DNA of 11,295 bases from an uncultured Collinsella sp. (GCA_902493835.1 CABURG010000050.1:1-11295), one strand, 5' to 3'. Counted from the stretch's first letter, positions 1 through 5,835 are shown. Notes: generated by a model not told the origin, from the letters alone. Made by a program: numbers and translations.

Positions 1-1074
1 GATGATGTAGCCGAGCATAAAGACAAAGGCCACGCCGCTGATGAAGCCGCCTACGAGGGGAAGCCCCGTGAGGGCGCCTGCGATTACGCCACCAGCGGCT
101 GCCATGGCGTAGCGGTTCTGGCTGTGTCCGACCATGCGCGCGATCGCGCACCCTGCAAAGGCACTCGACACCAGCGCGATGCCAATAACACCGCACATGA
201 GGGCTCCGGCAAGCGACAGACCAGCGATAGAGATAATTAGCAGTAGGACGGCGGGGACGATAGCAATCGTGCCCAGAAGACCGCTCACCCACAGGGACAT
301 GGGGCGCTGGTGGAGCATACCGGCGGCGCTGGCAGTCGCACGCGGAAAGACGAGCTCGAGCAGCAGAGCGACAAAGCAGGTGGAAAGCGCCGCGGCGACG
401 ATACCGCCGATGACATCGTTAACGGTGGAAGTATCCTCGTTCTCGGTGCGGTCGATCTTGAGTGCGCCGACCTCGGCTCCCGCGGCGCGCTCGGGGTCCT
501 CGGAGACGTGCGCGTTCACGGTGCCGGTGATGTGGGTGTTCTTGCCCAGGATGAGCTTGTCGGCCCAAACCTCGACATCGCCATCGACGGTGCCGTCGAT
601 GGTTACCGTATCGCCCGCGAGCGCTGCCGACTTGGTGGAGCCTCGCAAGGCAACCGTCTCGCCTATCGCGTAGAAACAGTTAGCGGTGCTGTCGGAATTG
701 AGAACGACATGCTGGCCAGCAACGGTCACGCTGCCATCAACCGTGGTCTTGGCAATGTCGATGGTGCGTGCCGCCAGACGGACGGCGCCGCCCACCGTGC
801 AGTCGCGGATCGAGAGAGTATCGCCCGTGGCGATGATATCGCGGTCGATGGACGTATCGTCCAAGTTGAGGGCCTGACCTGCCCAGTACAGGTCACCTTC
901 GACGCCGGACGGATTGGCGTCATTGTCGGTCGCAAGTACGTTGCCTGCGGTGTCCGTGCCGGCGAACGACGCCGTGGGAAGCGCGGTGATCGCCAGAGCG
1001 ATGAGCGCGAATGCCATAAGCAGGCAGCGACGCATCTTGTGTGACGGCGCCGCCGCGGTTTGATTGAAAGCCAT
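1..1074 (-). CDS. Exported bactofilin-like polymer-forming protein with C-terminal membrane domain (3' end cut by window)
   Basis: I read 358 codons without a stop; the C-terminus lies outside the window. The ATG at 1074 has an AAAAGGA ribosome binding site at 1081-1087, 6 nt away. Residues 1-38 look like a signal peptide: basic HKMRR, hydrophobic core 18-32, and likely cleavage after ASFA. Residues about 57-190 form short regular repeats rich in G, D, T and V (for example DGTVDGDVEVWADKLILG), as in the right-handed beta-helix of bactofilins and related polymer-forming domains. Residues about 219-358 hold four likely membrane segments (about 219-244, 264-285, 287-312, 323-350). In the bactofilin family the fold self-assembles into cytosolic filaments or scaffolds; an exported, membrane-anchored version would act at the cell envelope. 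The exact role is unknown. It lies downstream of the TRIC-type gene on the same strand and may share its transcript. The fold is likely; the function is not known. Confidence 0.8.
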   Translation of the reverse strand, partial: MAFNQTAAAPSHKMRRCLLMAFALIALAITALPTASFAGTDTAGNVLATDNDANPSGVEGDLYWAGQALNLDDTSIDRDIIATGDTLSIRDCTVGGAVRLAARTIDIAKTTVDGSVTVAGQHVVLNSDSTANCFYAIGETVALRGSTKSAALAGDTVTIDGTVDGDVEVWADKLILGKNTHITGTVNAHVSEDPERAAGAEVGALKIDRTENEDTSTVNDVIGGIVAAALSTCFVALLLELVFPRATASAAGMLHQRPMSLWVSGLLGTIAIVPAVLLLIISIAGLSLAGALMCGVIGIALVSSAFAGCAIARMVGHSQNRYAMAAAGGVIAGALTGLPLVGGFISGVAFVFMLGYII

Positions 1075-1181
1075 GGTTGATCCTTTTGTTAGGTGTTCGG
1101 CATATATCTAACAGGGTACCCAACGCGTGGGCGCTCTAAAAGAACCTCTCGGTTGCATTTCGAAGGGTCGTGCCGTGCTGT

Positions 1182-1871
1182 CTACTTTTTACGGTGCAAG
1201 AAGCGCGCGATATCTTCTTCGGTGGGGCTTTTGATGTCAAAGCGCAGCGAGAGCCAGCGCAGACCCATGGTCACGACAACGCATACGACCAGCGCGGCGA
1301 CATTGCTCATGATGCCGCTCATAACGAGACACACGTAGCTTGTCGATCCGGCGATGGCCGCGATGGCATAAAAGTTAGTGCGTTGGAAAATGCCCGGAAC
1401 CACGCCCATAAAGCCGTCGCGCAGCATGCCGCCACCTACTGCGGTGAAGAAGCCCATCATGATGCACACCGCCGGCGCAAAGCCGTAGACCAGCGCCTTG
1501 TCTGCTCCAGTGGCGGCGTAGATGCCGACCGAGATGATATCGAGCAAGGGGATGAGTTTTTCGGGCTTGTCGACGATTGCCGGGAAAATGTAGATGATGG
1601 CTGCCGTGGCGATGGAGAGCGGCAGCGCCATTGGCTGGTTGAGGATGTAGACGTTGCCCACCTGCAGCGTCATATCGCGCAAAAGACCGCCGCCCAGACC
1701 GCAGACCACCGCGAGCGCAACTGCACCCACCAGGTCGAGCTTGTGCTCGCGCGCAACCAGCACACCCGAGATTGAAGCCGCGACGACGGCGAACATTTCG
1801 AGCCAAAACGGGATGGCGACCATGGCATCCGTGGCGTGTGAGGTAACGGTCATAGCGACGACGACGGGCAA
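1182..1871 (-). CDS. TRIC/YadS-type (UPF0126) small membrane transport protein
   Basis: 229 residues, almost wholly hydrophobic, with about seven membrane segments. The protein shows the internal duplication typical of the UPF0126/TRIC family: the motif GLGGGLLRD at residues 58-66 recurs as AVGGGMLRD at 144-152, one glycine-rich kinked helix per three-helix repeat. Bacterial members have been described as trimeric potassium-permeable channels, and E. coli YadS/YicG have been linked to glycine uptake, so the substrate cannot be read from sequence. The length agrees with the family (about 200-230). The start is a TTG at 1871, chosen because AAAGGA at 1879-1884 lies 7 nt upstream; the next in-frame ATG (1853) has no such site. 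The C-terminus is basic (HRKK) and probably cytosolic. The stop is 107 nt upstream of the bactofilin-like gene on the same strand. Confidence 0.9.
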   Translation of the reverse strand: MPVVVAMTVTSHATDAMVAIPFWLEMFAVVAASISGVLVAREHKLDLVGAVALAVVCGLGGGLLRDMTLQVGNVYILNQPMALPLSIATAAIIYIFPAIVDKPEKLIPLLDIISVGIYAATGADKALVYGFAPAVCIMMGFFTAVGGGMLRDGFMGVVPGIFQRTNFYAIAAIAGSTSYVCLVMSGIMSNVAALVVCVVVTMGLRWLSLRFDIKSPTEEDIARFLHRKK

Positions 1872-2179
1872 GATGGGGTCCTTTGGGTTGTGGGTTTAGA
1901 CAATGCCCGTACATAGTACATGGTTGGCGCGCGTGGCGACCCTATTGCTCGGTAAACGGTCGGGACCGGGTGGGGGCGTGGCGTTGCTGGAATGCCAGGG
2001 GTCCAGAACATGTACGTCACCCCCCCAAAAAAAACGACATTTTCCGACATCTTTGAAGGCTGACGTACATGTTTGGATTGAGCTCACAGCATGAGTGAGT
2101 TGATTTACTCACATCCGGTATATTTCCCCACTTCAACGGACATAAGAGTTGGATACCGGCTCAGAGCGAGAGGCCCTCA
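1872..2179. other. Intergenic stretch between divergent genes
   Basis: This 308-nt stretch separates the minus-strand TRIC-type gene from the plus-strand nuclease gene. It holds the ribosome binding site of the TRIC-type gene (1879-1884) and the left palindromic repeat (2003-2087). It also has a small dyad, GTGAGT at 2095-2100 with ACTCAC at 2107-2112, which could be an operator for the nuclease gene. A -10-like TATATT at 2119-2124 has no convincing -35 element at the right distance. No additional gene is seen. Confidence 0.5.
2003..2087 (-). repeat. Left copy of palindromic inverted repeat flanking the nuclease gene
   Basis: ACATGTACGTCA at 2008-2019 pairs perfectly with TGACGTACATGT at 2061-2072, giving a 12-bp stem. 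Including its gene-facing 17 bp (2071-2087), this copy is the reverse complement of the right copy: 2035-2087 matches 3198-3250 at 50 of 53 positions. The inner stem has decayed here, with a C7 tract followed by an A8 tract (2020-2034) where the right copy keeps a clean CCTCCAAAA arm. The loop carries the direct repeat CGACAT twice (2035-2040, 2045-2050). Confidence 0.9.
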
Positions 2180-3187
2180 ATGGATACCCCTGTTCTCATT
2201 TCGCATAAAACCGCATGGCTTGTCCATCATGCACCCCAGAATTTGGTTCAGTCTCTTGCGCGGCACGACTACCAGATAGGCGCACAAGGCATCTCCACCC
2301 AGCAACGTGTTGCGCGCATACGACAGGCCCTTACCGACTGCGGCATTCCGTCCGATATGCTTAAGACTATCGATATCGCGGTTGTATTCGAATTTGAGCG
2401 AATTCGTACCAAAGGCGTCGTTTGCCACATTCTTGGACAAAATCTTCCCTACGAGCATATTAACGAGTTGACGCCCGGAATCTTCATCACCGACGAAGCC
2501 TTCGCCTTCGTGCTCGCTGCCGAGTGGATGGATAGGATCGAATATCTCGAATATGGCTATGAAGTTTGCGGCGATTATCGCATGAGGCTCAATCCCGCCG
2601 ACCCTTATACCGAGCAACCAGCCACCACCTCCAAGGATGAAATAACCGAACTGCTCGATCGGCACCCCGGCAAACCCGGTGCCACACGTGCACGGCTCGC
2701 GCTCAGGCACATCTACGATCGCTCGGCCTCGCCTATGGAGACCGCTTCGGCAATCGCCCTCTCGCTCCCAACAAGCGAAGGCGGCGTTGGCATCCGAGGT
2801 GTCGAACTCAACAAACCGCTTGAGATCCCTCAACGTCTCTGGCATTGCGCCAAAGCTCGAACGCTCAAAATCGATGCGCTCGTGACCTATAAGCGCAGGG
2901 CGCTCGGTATCGAATATAAGGGCGGTTTTCACGATGAGCTCGAGCGCAAGGGAGCAGATGCGGAGCGAGAGGCCGTTCTCTCCCAAATGGGATATCGAAT
3001 CGTTACGCTCACTTCGGCTCAGTTCGGCAGCCAGCTCGCCTTTCACCGCGCCATGAACAACATTCGCGAAGCACTCGGCATGCCTCGCTGTACCGACACC
3101 GGGTACCAGAGAAAACAAAACGAACTACGCAAGGCACTTATCCGCAACTGGAAAAGCATACGAGACGAGGAGGCACCTTCCGAATAG
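2180..3187 (+). CDS. Solitary PD-(D/E)XK nuclease-like protein (DUF559/VSR-like C-terminal domain)
   Basis: 335 residues; ATG at 2180 with GAGAGG at 2168-2173, 6 nt upstream. The C-terminal third carries the ordered residues expected of a PD-(D/E)XK nuclease: E187 in SPMET, D232 in LKIDALV and E245-x-K247 in GIEYKGGFH, with H251 nearby and a following GYRIVTLT strand (271-278). This is the arrangement of DUF559/VSR-like endonuclease domains. The N-terminal part (about 1-150), with LTPGIFITDEAFAFVLAA (98-113) and GYEVCGDY (126-133), resembles the front half of actinobacterial proteins often labelled AbiEi-like or simply hypothetical. No methyltransferase or partner gene adjoins it. The gene sits between two inverted palindromic repeats; its stop is 10 bp from the right copy. 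Function is unproven: it could be a transposition-linked nuclease, a defence protein or a domesticated orphan. The nuclease fold is likely; the N-terminal assignment is tentative. Confidence 0.8.
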   Translation: MDTPVLISHKTAWLVHHAPQNLVQSLARHDYQIGAQGISTQQRVARIRQALTDCGIPSDMLKTIDIAVVFEFERIRTKGVVCHILGQNLPYEHINELTPGIFITDEAFAFVLAAEWMDRIEYLEYGYEVCGDYRMRLNPADPYTEQPATTSKDEITELLDRHPGKPGATRARLALRHIYDRSASPMETASAIALSLPTSEGGVGIRGVELNKPLEIPQRLWHCAKARTLKIDALVTYKRRALGIEYKGGFHDELERKGADAEREAVLSQMGYRIVTLTSAQFGSQLAFHRAMNNIREALGMPRCTDTGYQRKQNELRKALIRNWKSIRDEEAPSE

Positions 3188-3197
3188 TGCCGCTCCC

Positions 3198-3277
3198 GTG
3201 AGCTCAATCCAAACGTGTACGTCAGCCTCCAAAGATGTCGAAAAATGTCGGTTTTGGAGGGTGACGTACATGTTTGG
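3198..3277 (+). repeat. Right copy of palindromic inverted repeat flanking the nuclease gene
   Basis: The arms 3209-3233 and 3253-3277 pair at 23 of 25 positions, with one further G-T wobble, enclosing a 19-nt loop that carries ATGTCG twice (3235-3240, 3245-3250). The gene-facing 11 bp at 3198-3208 lie outside the stem but match the left copy exactly, so the repeated unit is larger than the hairpin. No T-tract follows the stem in either direction, so it is not a standard intrinsic terminator. Confidence 0.92.
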
Positions 3278-3309
3278 GGAAGTGTGGGATCGAGACGTAT
3301 TTCGATAAC

Positions 3310-3336
3310 AAAAAAGCTCCCATTCTTGGGAGCTTT
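3310..3336 (-). terminator. Intrinsic terminator of the tRNA-Ser(CGA) gene
   Basis: Read on the minus strand, a 10-bp stem (3327-3336 with 3313-3322, core GCTCCCA/TGGGAGC) with a 4-nt loop is followed by a run of six T (3310-3315, partly within the stem). It lies 11 nt past the CCA end of the tRNA gene. A weaker terminator could also be read on the plus strand, which would stop transcripts leaving the nuclease cassette. Confidence 0.85.
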
Positions 3337-3347
3337 CTCAACCAAAA

Positions 3348-3438
3348 TGGCGGAGGAGGAGGGATTCGAACCCTCGTGACCTTATACAGGCCAAACGGTT
3401 TTCGAGACCGCCGCATTCAACCACTCTGCCACCCCTCC
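3348..3438 (-). tRNA. tRNA-Ser, anticodon CGA
   Basis: 91 nt including an encoded CCA (3348-3350). On the minus strand the acceptor GGAGGGG pairs with CTCCTCC (one G-T pair), followed by discriminator G. The anticodon loop CTCGAAA gives anticodon CGA, reading UCG. The T arm is GAGGG-TTCGAAT-CCCTC. The long variable arm is typical of class II serine tRNAs. It lies downstream of a second serine tRNA on the same strand. Confidence 0.97.
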
Positions 3439-3446
3439 GCGTGGGG

Positions 3447-3477
3447 TAAAAACAAAGCAGGCTCAAAGGCCTGCTTT
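3447..3477 (-). terminator. Intrinsic terminator of the tRNA-Ser(GGA) gene
   Basis: Read on the minus strand, a perfect 9-bp stem (AAAGCAGGC with GCCTGCTTT, 3469-3477 and 3454-3462) with a 6-nt loop is followed by GTTTTTAC. It sits between the two serine tRNA genes, so it would limit read-through from the upstream one into the downstream one. Confidence 0.75.
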
Positions 3478-3486
3478 GGAATTAAC

Positions 3487-3577
3487 TGGCGGAGAGTCAG
3501 GGATTTGAACCCTGGAGACGCTTTTGACGCCTACACGATTTCCAATCGTGCTCCTTCGGCCACTCGGACAACTCTCC
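3487..3577 (-). tRNA. tRNA-Ser, anticodon GGA
   Basis: 91 nt with encoded CCA (3487-3489). On the minus strand the acceptor GGAGAGT pairs with ACTCTCC and the discriminator is G. The anticodon stem CACGA/TCGTG encloses TTGGAAA, giving anticodon GGA, which reads UCC and UCU. The T arm is CAGGG-TTCAAAT-CCCTG, and the variable arm is long, as in class II tRNAs. It is the first of two tandem serine tRNA genes, behind a recognisable promoter. Confidence 0.97.
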
Positions 3578-3593
3578 GTTAAATGCGAAAGTC

Positions 3594-3622
3594 AGTATAC
3601 ACGAGGAATCGCAAAGTGCAAA
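3594..3622 (-). promoter_or_regulatory. Promoter of the serine tRNA genes
   Basis: On the minus strand TTTGCA (3617-3622) and TATACT (3594-3599) are separated by 17 bp, a near-consensus housekeeping sigma promoter. Transcription would start about 10 nt upstream of the mature 5' end of tRNA-Ser(GGA). Confidence 0.75.
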
Positions 3623-3981
3623 CAGAAAAGTTGGCATTTTTTAAAACGTTCGGCCGCGCTTGGCGTTGCAGCGGGGTTTGAGGTGCCAAAAAACGGCTTC
3701 CGACCAGCGTGGTTGATCAACTCAATTGTTCAAAAGGGGTATTCATGAGCGACTTGGCAATGAATGTAAAATTCTTCGAGCGCCGTTGTGGACCACTGGT
3801 ATGCATTTCGCGACCACAACCGTGCGTCCGCTGACCTGCGGCTTGGCTCAGCTAATCCCCGTGGCACCGTATCTTGTCCACAAATCCGTCAAGCTCTTGG
3901 TCGGCATTTGGTTGGAATGCGCATGAAACGTCGTGCGAGTATGGGCATATGTGGAGGTCATGAGGTTGTAGCTGCATATTC
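3623..3981. other. Long intergenic stretch without a convincing gene
   Basis: Several short reading frames cross this stretch but none has family resemblance. The best-supported is a 29-codon frame at 3745-3834 (MSDLAMNVKF...) preceded by AAAAGGGGT at 3732-3740, which is a fair ribosome binding site. A 10-bp perfect palindrome, GTTGATCAAC, lies at 3712-3721. No RNA gene or mobile-element end is recognised. Confidence 0.4.
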
Positions 3982-4010
3982 TTGCGGCCTGGGAGGTTGA
4001 AAGATATTAT
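3982..4010 (+). promoter_or_regulatory. Promoter of the rpsF-ssb-rpsR-rplI operon
   Basis: TTGCGG (3982-3987) and TATTAT (4005-4010) are separated by exactly 17 bp. The expected start near 4017 gives a leader of about 65 nt before the rpsF ATG. Confidence 0.7.
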
Positions 4011-4026
4011 TACCAAGTCTTTTCCT

Positions 4027-4055
4027 GCTTCAGGCGCACCTTCACGACCTGAAGC
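4027..4055 (+). promoter_or_regulatory. Hairpin in the rpsF leader, possible S6:S18 autoregulation site
   Basis: GCTTCAGG (4027-4034) and CCTGAAGC (4048-4055) form a perfect 8-bp stem with a 13-nt loop, 11 nt before the ribosome binding site (4067-4076). In many bacteria the S6:S18 protein complex represses its own operon through a leader structure. I do not see the conserved CCG element of that motif in the loop, so the assignment is tentative; only the hairpin itself is seen. Confidence 0.4.
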
Positions 4056-4081
4056 CACATTTGCCCAGAGGAGGTGACAAT

Positions 4082-4375
4082 ATGAAGGCTTATGAACTGC
4101 TGTTCTTTGTTGACCCGTCGCTCGACCCCGAGACTCGTCTCGCTGTTATGAAGCGTATCGATACCACGATCGCTGAGGGCGCTGGCAAGGTCGACTCCGT
4201 TGACGAGTGGGGCAAGCGCAAGCTCGCCTACGAGATCAACGACCTCACCGATGGTGACTACACCCTCATCAACTTCCACGCAGATCCTACCCAGATCGCC
4301 GAGCTTGATCGCGTCCTGCGCATCACCGACGCTGTGGTCCGCCACATGATCGTCCGTCGCGACGACCAGGAGTAA
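4082..4375 (+). CDS. rpsF: 30S ribosomal protein S6
   Basis: 97 residues, the usual S6 length. The N-terminus MKAYELLFFVDPSLDPE and the stretch DEWGKRKLAYEINDLTDGDYTLINF (41-65) are hallmarks of S6, which binds 16S rRNA with S18 in the platform of the small subunit. A TTG at 4061 is also in frame, but AGAGGAGGTG at 4067-4076 sits directly before the ATG at 4082, which settles the start. It is the first gene of a four-gene operon with ssb, rpsR and rplI, an arrangement conserved across many bacteria that couples ribosomal proteins to a replication protein. Its transcript starts from the promoter at 3982-4010. Confidence 0.98.
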   Translation: MKAYELLFFVDPSLDPETRLAVMKRIDTTIAEGAGKVDSVDEWGKRKLAYEINDLTDGDYTLINFHADPTQIAELDRVLRITDAVVRHMIVRRDDQE

Positions 4376-4423
4376 GACTGTCGTTTTGGACTGGGCTTGT
4401 GCCCCAAGAGGAAGTAGTGAGTT

Positions 4424-4876
4424 ATGAGCATCAATCGAGTGAACATCACCGGTAACCTCACCCGCGATCCCGAGCTGCGCGCCACCGCCGGCGGAACCCA
4501 GGTTCTGTCCTTTGGCGTCGCCGTGAACGATCGTCGCCGCAACGCGCAGACTGGCGAGTGGGAGGACTATCCCAACTTTGTCGACTGCACCATGTTCGGC
4601 ACCCGCGCCGAGGCCGTGAGCCGTTTCCTGGCAAAGGGAAACAAGGTCGCGATCGAGGGCAAGCTGCGCTACAGCTCTTGGGAGCGCGACGGCCAGCGCC
4701 GGAGCAAGCTTGAGGTCATCGTCGATGAGATCGAGTTTATGAGCTCCCGTGGTGGCCAGGGTGGCTACGATCAGGGCGGTTACGCCCCCGCAGCTCCCGC
4801 GCCCGCAGCACGTCCTGCCGCACCGGTGGCTACGCCGCCCGCGGTCGACGTCTACGATGAGGACATCCCGTTCTAA
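4424..4876 (+). CDS. ssb: Single-stranded DNA-binding protein
   Basis: 150 residues. An OB-fold occupies about residues 1-110: it opens with MSINRVNITGNLTRDPELR, followed by LSFGVAVNDRR, FVDCTMFGTRAEAV and GNKVAIEGKLRYSSWE. Then comes a flexible linker rich in Gly, Ala and Pro (about 111-142). The protein ends in DEDIPF, the acidic tip by which SSB recruits replication, repair and recombination proteins, so it is the replicative paralogue rather than a truncated accessory copy. It binds and protects single-stranded DNA at forks. AGAGGAAG at 4407-4414 precedes the ATG. The gap to rpsF is 48 nt and to rpsR 72 nt; the latter contains a stable hairpin. Confidence 0.98.
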   Translation: MSINRVNITGNLTRDPELRATAGGTQVLSFGVAVNDRRRNAQTGEWEDYPNFVDCTMFGTRAEAVSRFLAKGNKVAIEGKLRYSSWERDGQRRSKLEVIVDEIEFMSSRGGQGGYDQGGYAPAAPAPAARPAAPVATPPAVDVYDEDIPF

Positions 4877-4903
4877 GGGTTGTTCACCTATTTTTGAGTG
4901 AGA

Positions 4904-4929
4904 GGCGGCTTCGGTTCGCCGAAGTTGCC
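4904..4929 (+). promoter_or_regulatory. Stable UUCG-loop hairpin between ssb and rpsR
   Basis: Arms 4904-4914 and 4919-4929 pair over 11 bp (two G-T wobbles) around a TTCG tetraloop. It ends 5 nt before the rpsR ribosome binding site (GAAAGG, 4934-4939). No T-tract follows, so termination is unlikely. mRNA stabilisation, a processing site or control of rpsR translation are possible. Confidence 0.6.
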
Positions 4930-4948
4930 AAATGAAAGGTATTTTGAC

Positions 4949-5215
4949 ATGGCTAATGATTTTTCTGCACGTCAGCCGCGTCGTAAGTACTGCCAGTTCT
5001 GCAAGGAGAACACTGAGTTCATCGACTATAAGGACACTCAGCTTCTCCGTAAGTACATGACCGACCGTGGCAAGATCAAGCCCCGTCGCGTCACTGGCGC
5101 TTGCACGCAGCATCAGCATGACATCGCCAACGCCATCAAGCGCGCCCGCGAGATGGCTCTCCTGCCGTACACCGTCCCCGTGGTTTCCTCTCGTGGCAAC
5201 CGCGACCGCGGCTAA
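4949..5215 (+). CDS. rpsR: 30S ribosomal protein S18
   Basis: 88 residues. The signature is clear: RRKYCQFCKENTEFIDYKD near the N-terminus, then LLRKYMTDRGKIKPRRVTG and a basic helix NAIKRAREMALLPY. S18 pairs with S6 on the 16S rRNA platform. It has a CxxC pair (CQFC, residues 15-18), so this looks like the zinc-type (C+) form, although the remaining ligands cannot be assigned with certainty. An in-frame upstream codon at 4898 would add 17 residues unlike any S18; the ATG at 4949, preceded by GAAAGG, is the true start. rplI starts 15 nt after its stop. Confidence 0.98.
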   Translation: MANDFSARQPRRKYCQFCKENTEFIDYKDTQLLRKYMTDRGKIKPRRVTGACTQHQHDIANAIKRAREMALLPYTVPVVSSRGNRDRG

Positions 5216-5230
5216 GAAGGGAGACGCATC

Positions 5231-5770
5231 ATGAAGGTTATTCTTCTCGATGAGATCAAGGGCAAGGGCGGCGAGGGTGACGTCGTAGAGGTCGCTCAGG
5301 GTTACGCTGAGAACTTCCTGTTCCCCAAGAAGCTCGCTGTTGCCGCCACCAAGGGCAACCTCAAGCAGCTTGACGAGCGTCGCAACAACATCGCCAAGCG
5401 CGAGGCCGTCCGTCTGGCTACCGCCAACGAGACCAAGGCTGCCTTCGAGGGCAAGACGGTCACCGTTGACGTCAAGGTCGGCGACGAGGGCATCCTCTTT
5501 GGCTCCGTTACCGCCGCTATGATCGCTGACGCCATCAAGGCTCAGCTCGGTATGGACATCGATCGCAAGCGCGTCGAGCTCGGTAAGCCCATCAAGGTTG
5601 CCGGTGCCCACACCGTTGCCATCTCGCTGTACCGCGAGATCAAGGCCGAGGTTGTCGTTCTCGTCGGCGTTACCGCCGAGGAGCTCGCTGCCGAGGCTGA
5701 GGTCGAGGAGGCCGCTGAGGTCGCCGAGGCCGAGACCGCCGAGGTCGAGACTGAGGCTGCTGCCGAGTAG
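5231..5770 (+). CDS. rplI: 50S ribosomal protein L9 with acidic C-terminal extension
   Basis: 179 residues. The N-terminal domain MKVILLDEIKGKGGEGDVVEVAQGYAENFLFPKKLA is the textbook L9 signature (23S rRNA binding at the base of the L1 stalk). A long connecting helix follows (about 41-75), then the C-terminal domain up to about residue 149 (IKAEVVVLVG). L9 is normally about 150 residues; here some 30 extra residues rich in Ala and Glu follow (EEAAEVAEAETAEVETEAAAE). The tail is probably an exposed acidic helix or disordered. GGGAG at 5219-5223 precedes the ATG. It is the last gene of the rpsF operon, closed by the terminator at 5805-5835. Confidence 0.98.
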   Translation: MKVILLDEIKGKGGEGDVVEVAQGYAENFLFPKKLAVAATKGNLKQLDERRNNIAKREAVRLATANETKAAFEGKTVTVDVKVGDEGILFGSVTAAMIADAIKAQLGMDIDRKRVELGKPIKVAGAHTVAISLYREIKAEVVVLVGVTAEELAAEAEVEEAAEVAEAETAEVETEAAAE

Positions 5771-5804
5771 CATTTGCTGCAACGCAACAATCTTGTTCTA
5801 AGAA

Positions 5805-5835
5805 GGGCGCTCTGGGAAACCAGGGCGCCCTTTTT
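5805..5835 (+). terminator. Intrinsic terminator of the rpsF operon
   Basis: An 11-bp stem (5805-5815 with 5820-5830, one T-G wobble) closed by a GAAA tetraloop is followed by TTTTT and, after GC, five more T. It lies 34 nt after the rplI stop and separates the ribosomal operon from dnaB. Confidence 0.93.

Noticed and set aside
134..1044. Open plus-strand frames at 134-673 and 310-1044
   Set aside because: They are antisense to the bactofilin-like gene, have no family resemblance, and the minus-strand frame has a signal peptide, repeats and a ribosome binding site.
2177..3118. 313-codon minus-strand frame opposite the nuclease gene
   Set aside because: No ribosome binding site or recognisable domain; the plus strand shows ordered nuclease residues and a good start.
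2003..3277. The two palindromic repeats as a CRISPR array or as intrinsic terminators
   Set aside because: There are only two copies, inverted and about 1.1 kb apart, without spacers, and neither stem is followed by a T-tract.
2003..3290. Target-site duplication around the nuclease cassette
   Set aside because: Both flanks contain runs of G, but no unambiguous matching direct repeat can be placed at the outer ends.
3348..3438. tRNA-Ser(CGA) as an attachment site for the cassette
   Set aside because: I found no copy of the tRNA 3' end at the far side of the cassette and no integrase gene.
4010..5782. 590-codon minus-strand frame
   Set aside because: It covers four well-identified ribosomal and ssb genes on the other strand and has a leucine/glycine-rich composition typical of antisense frames in biased coding DNA.
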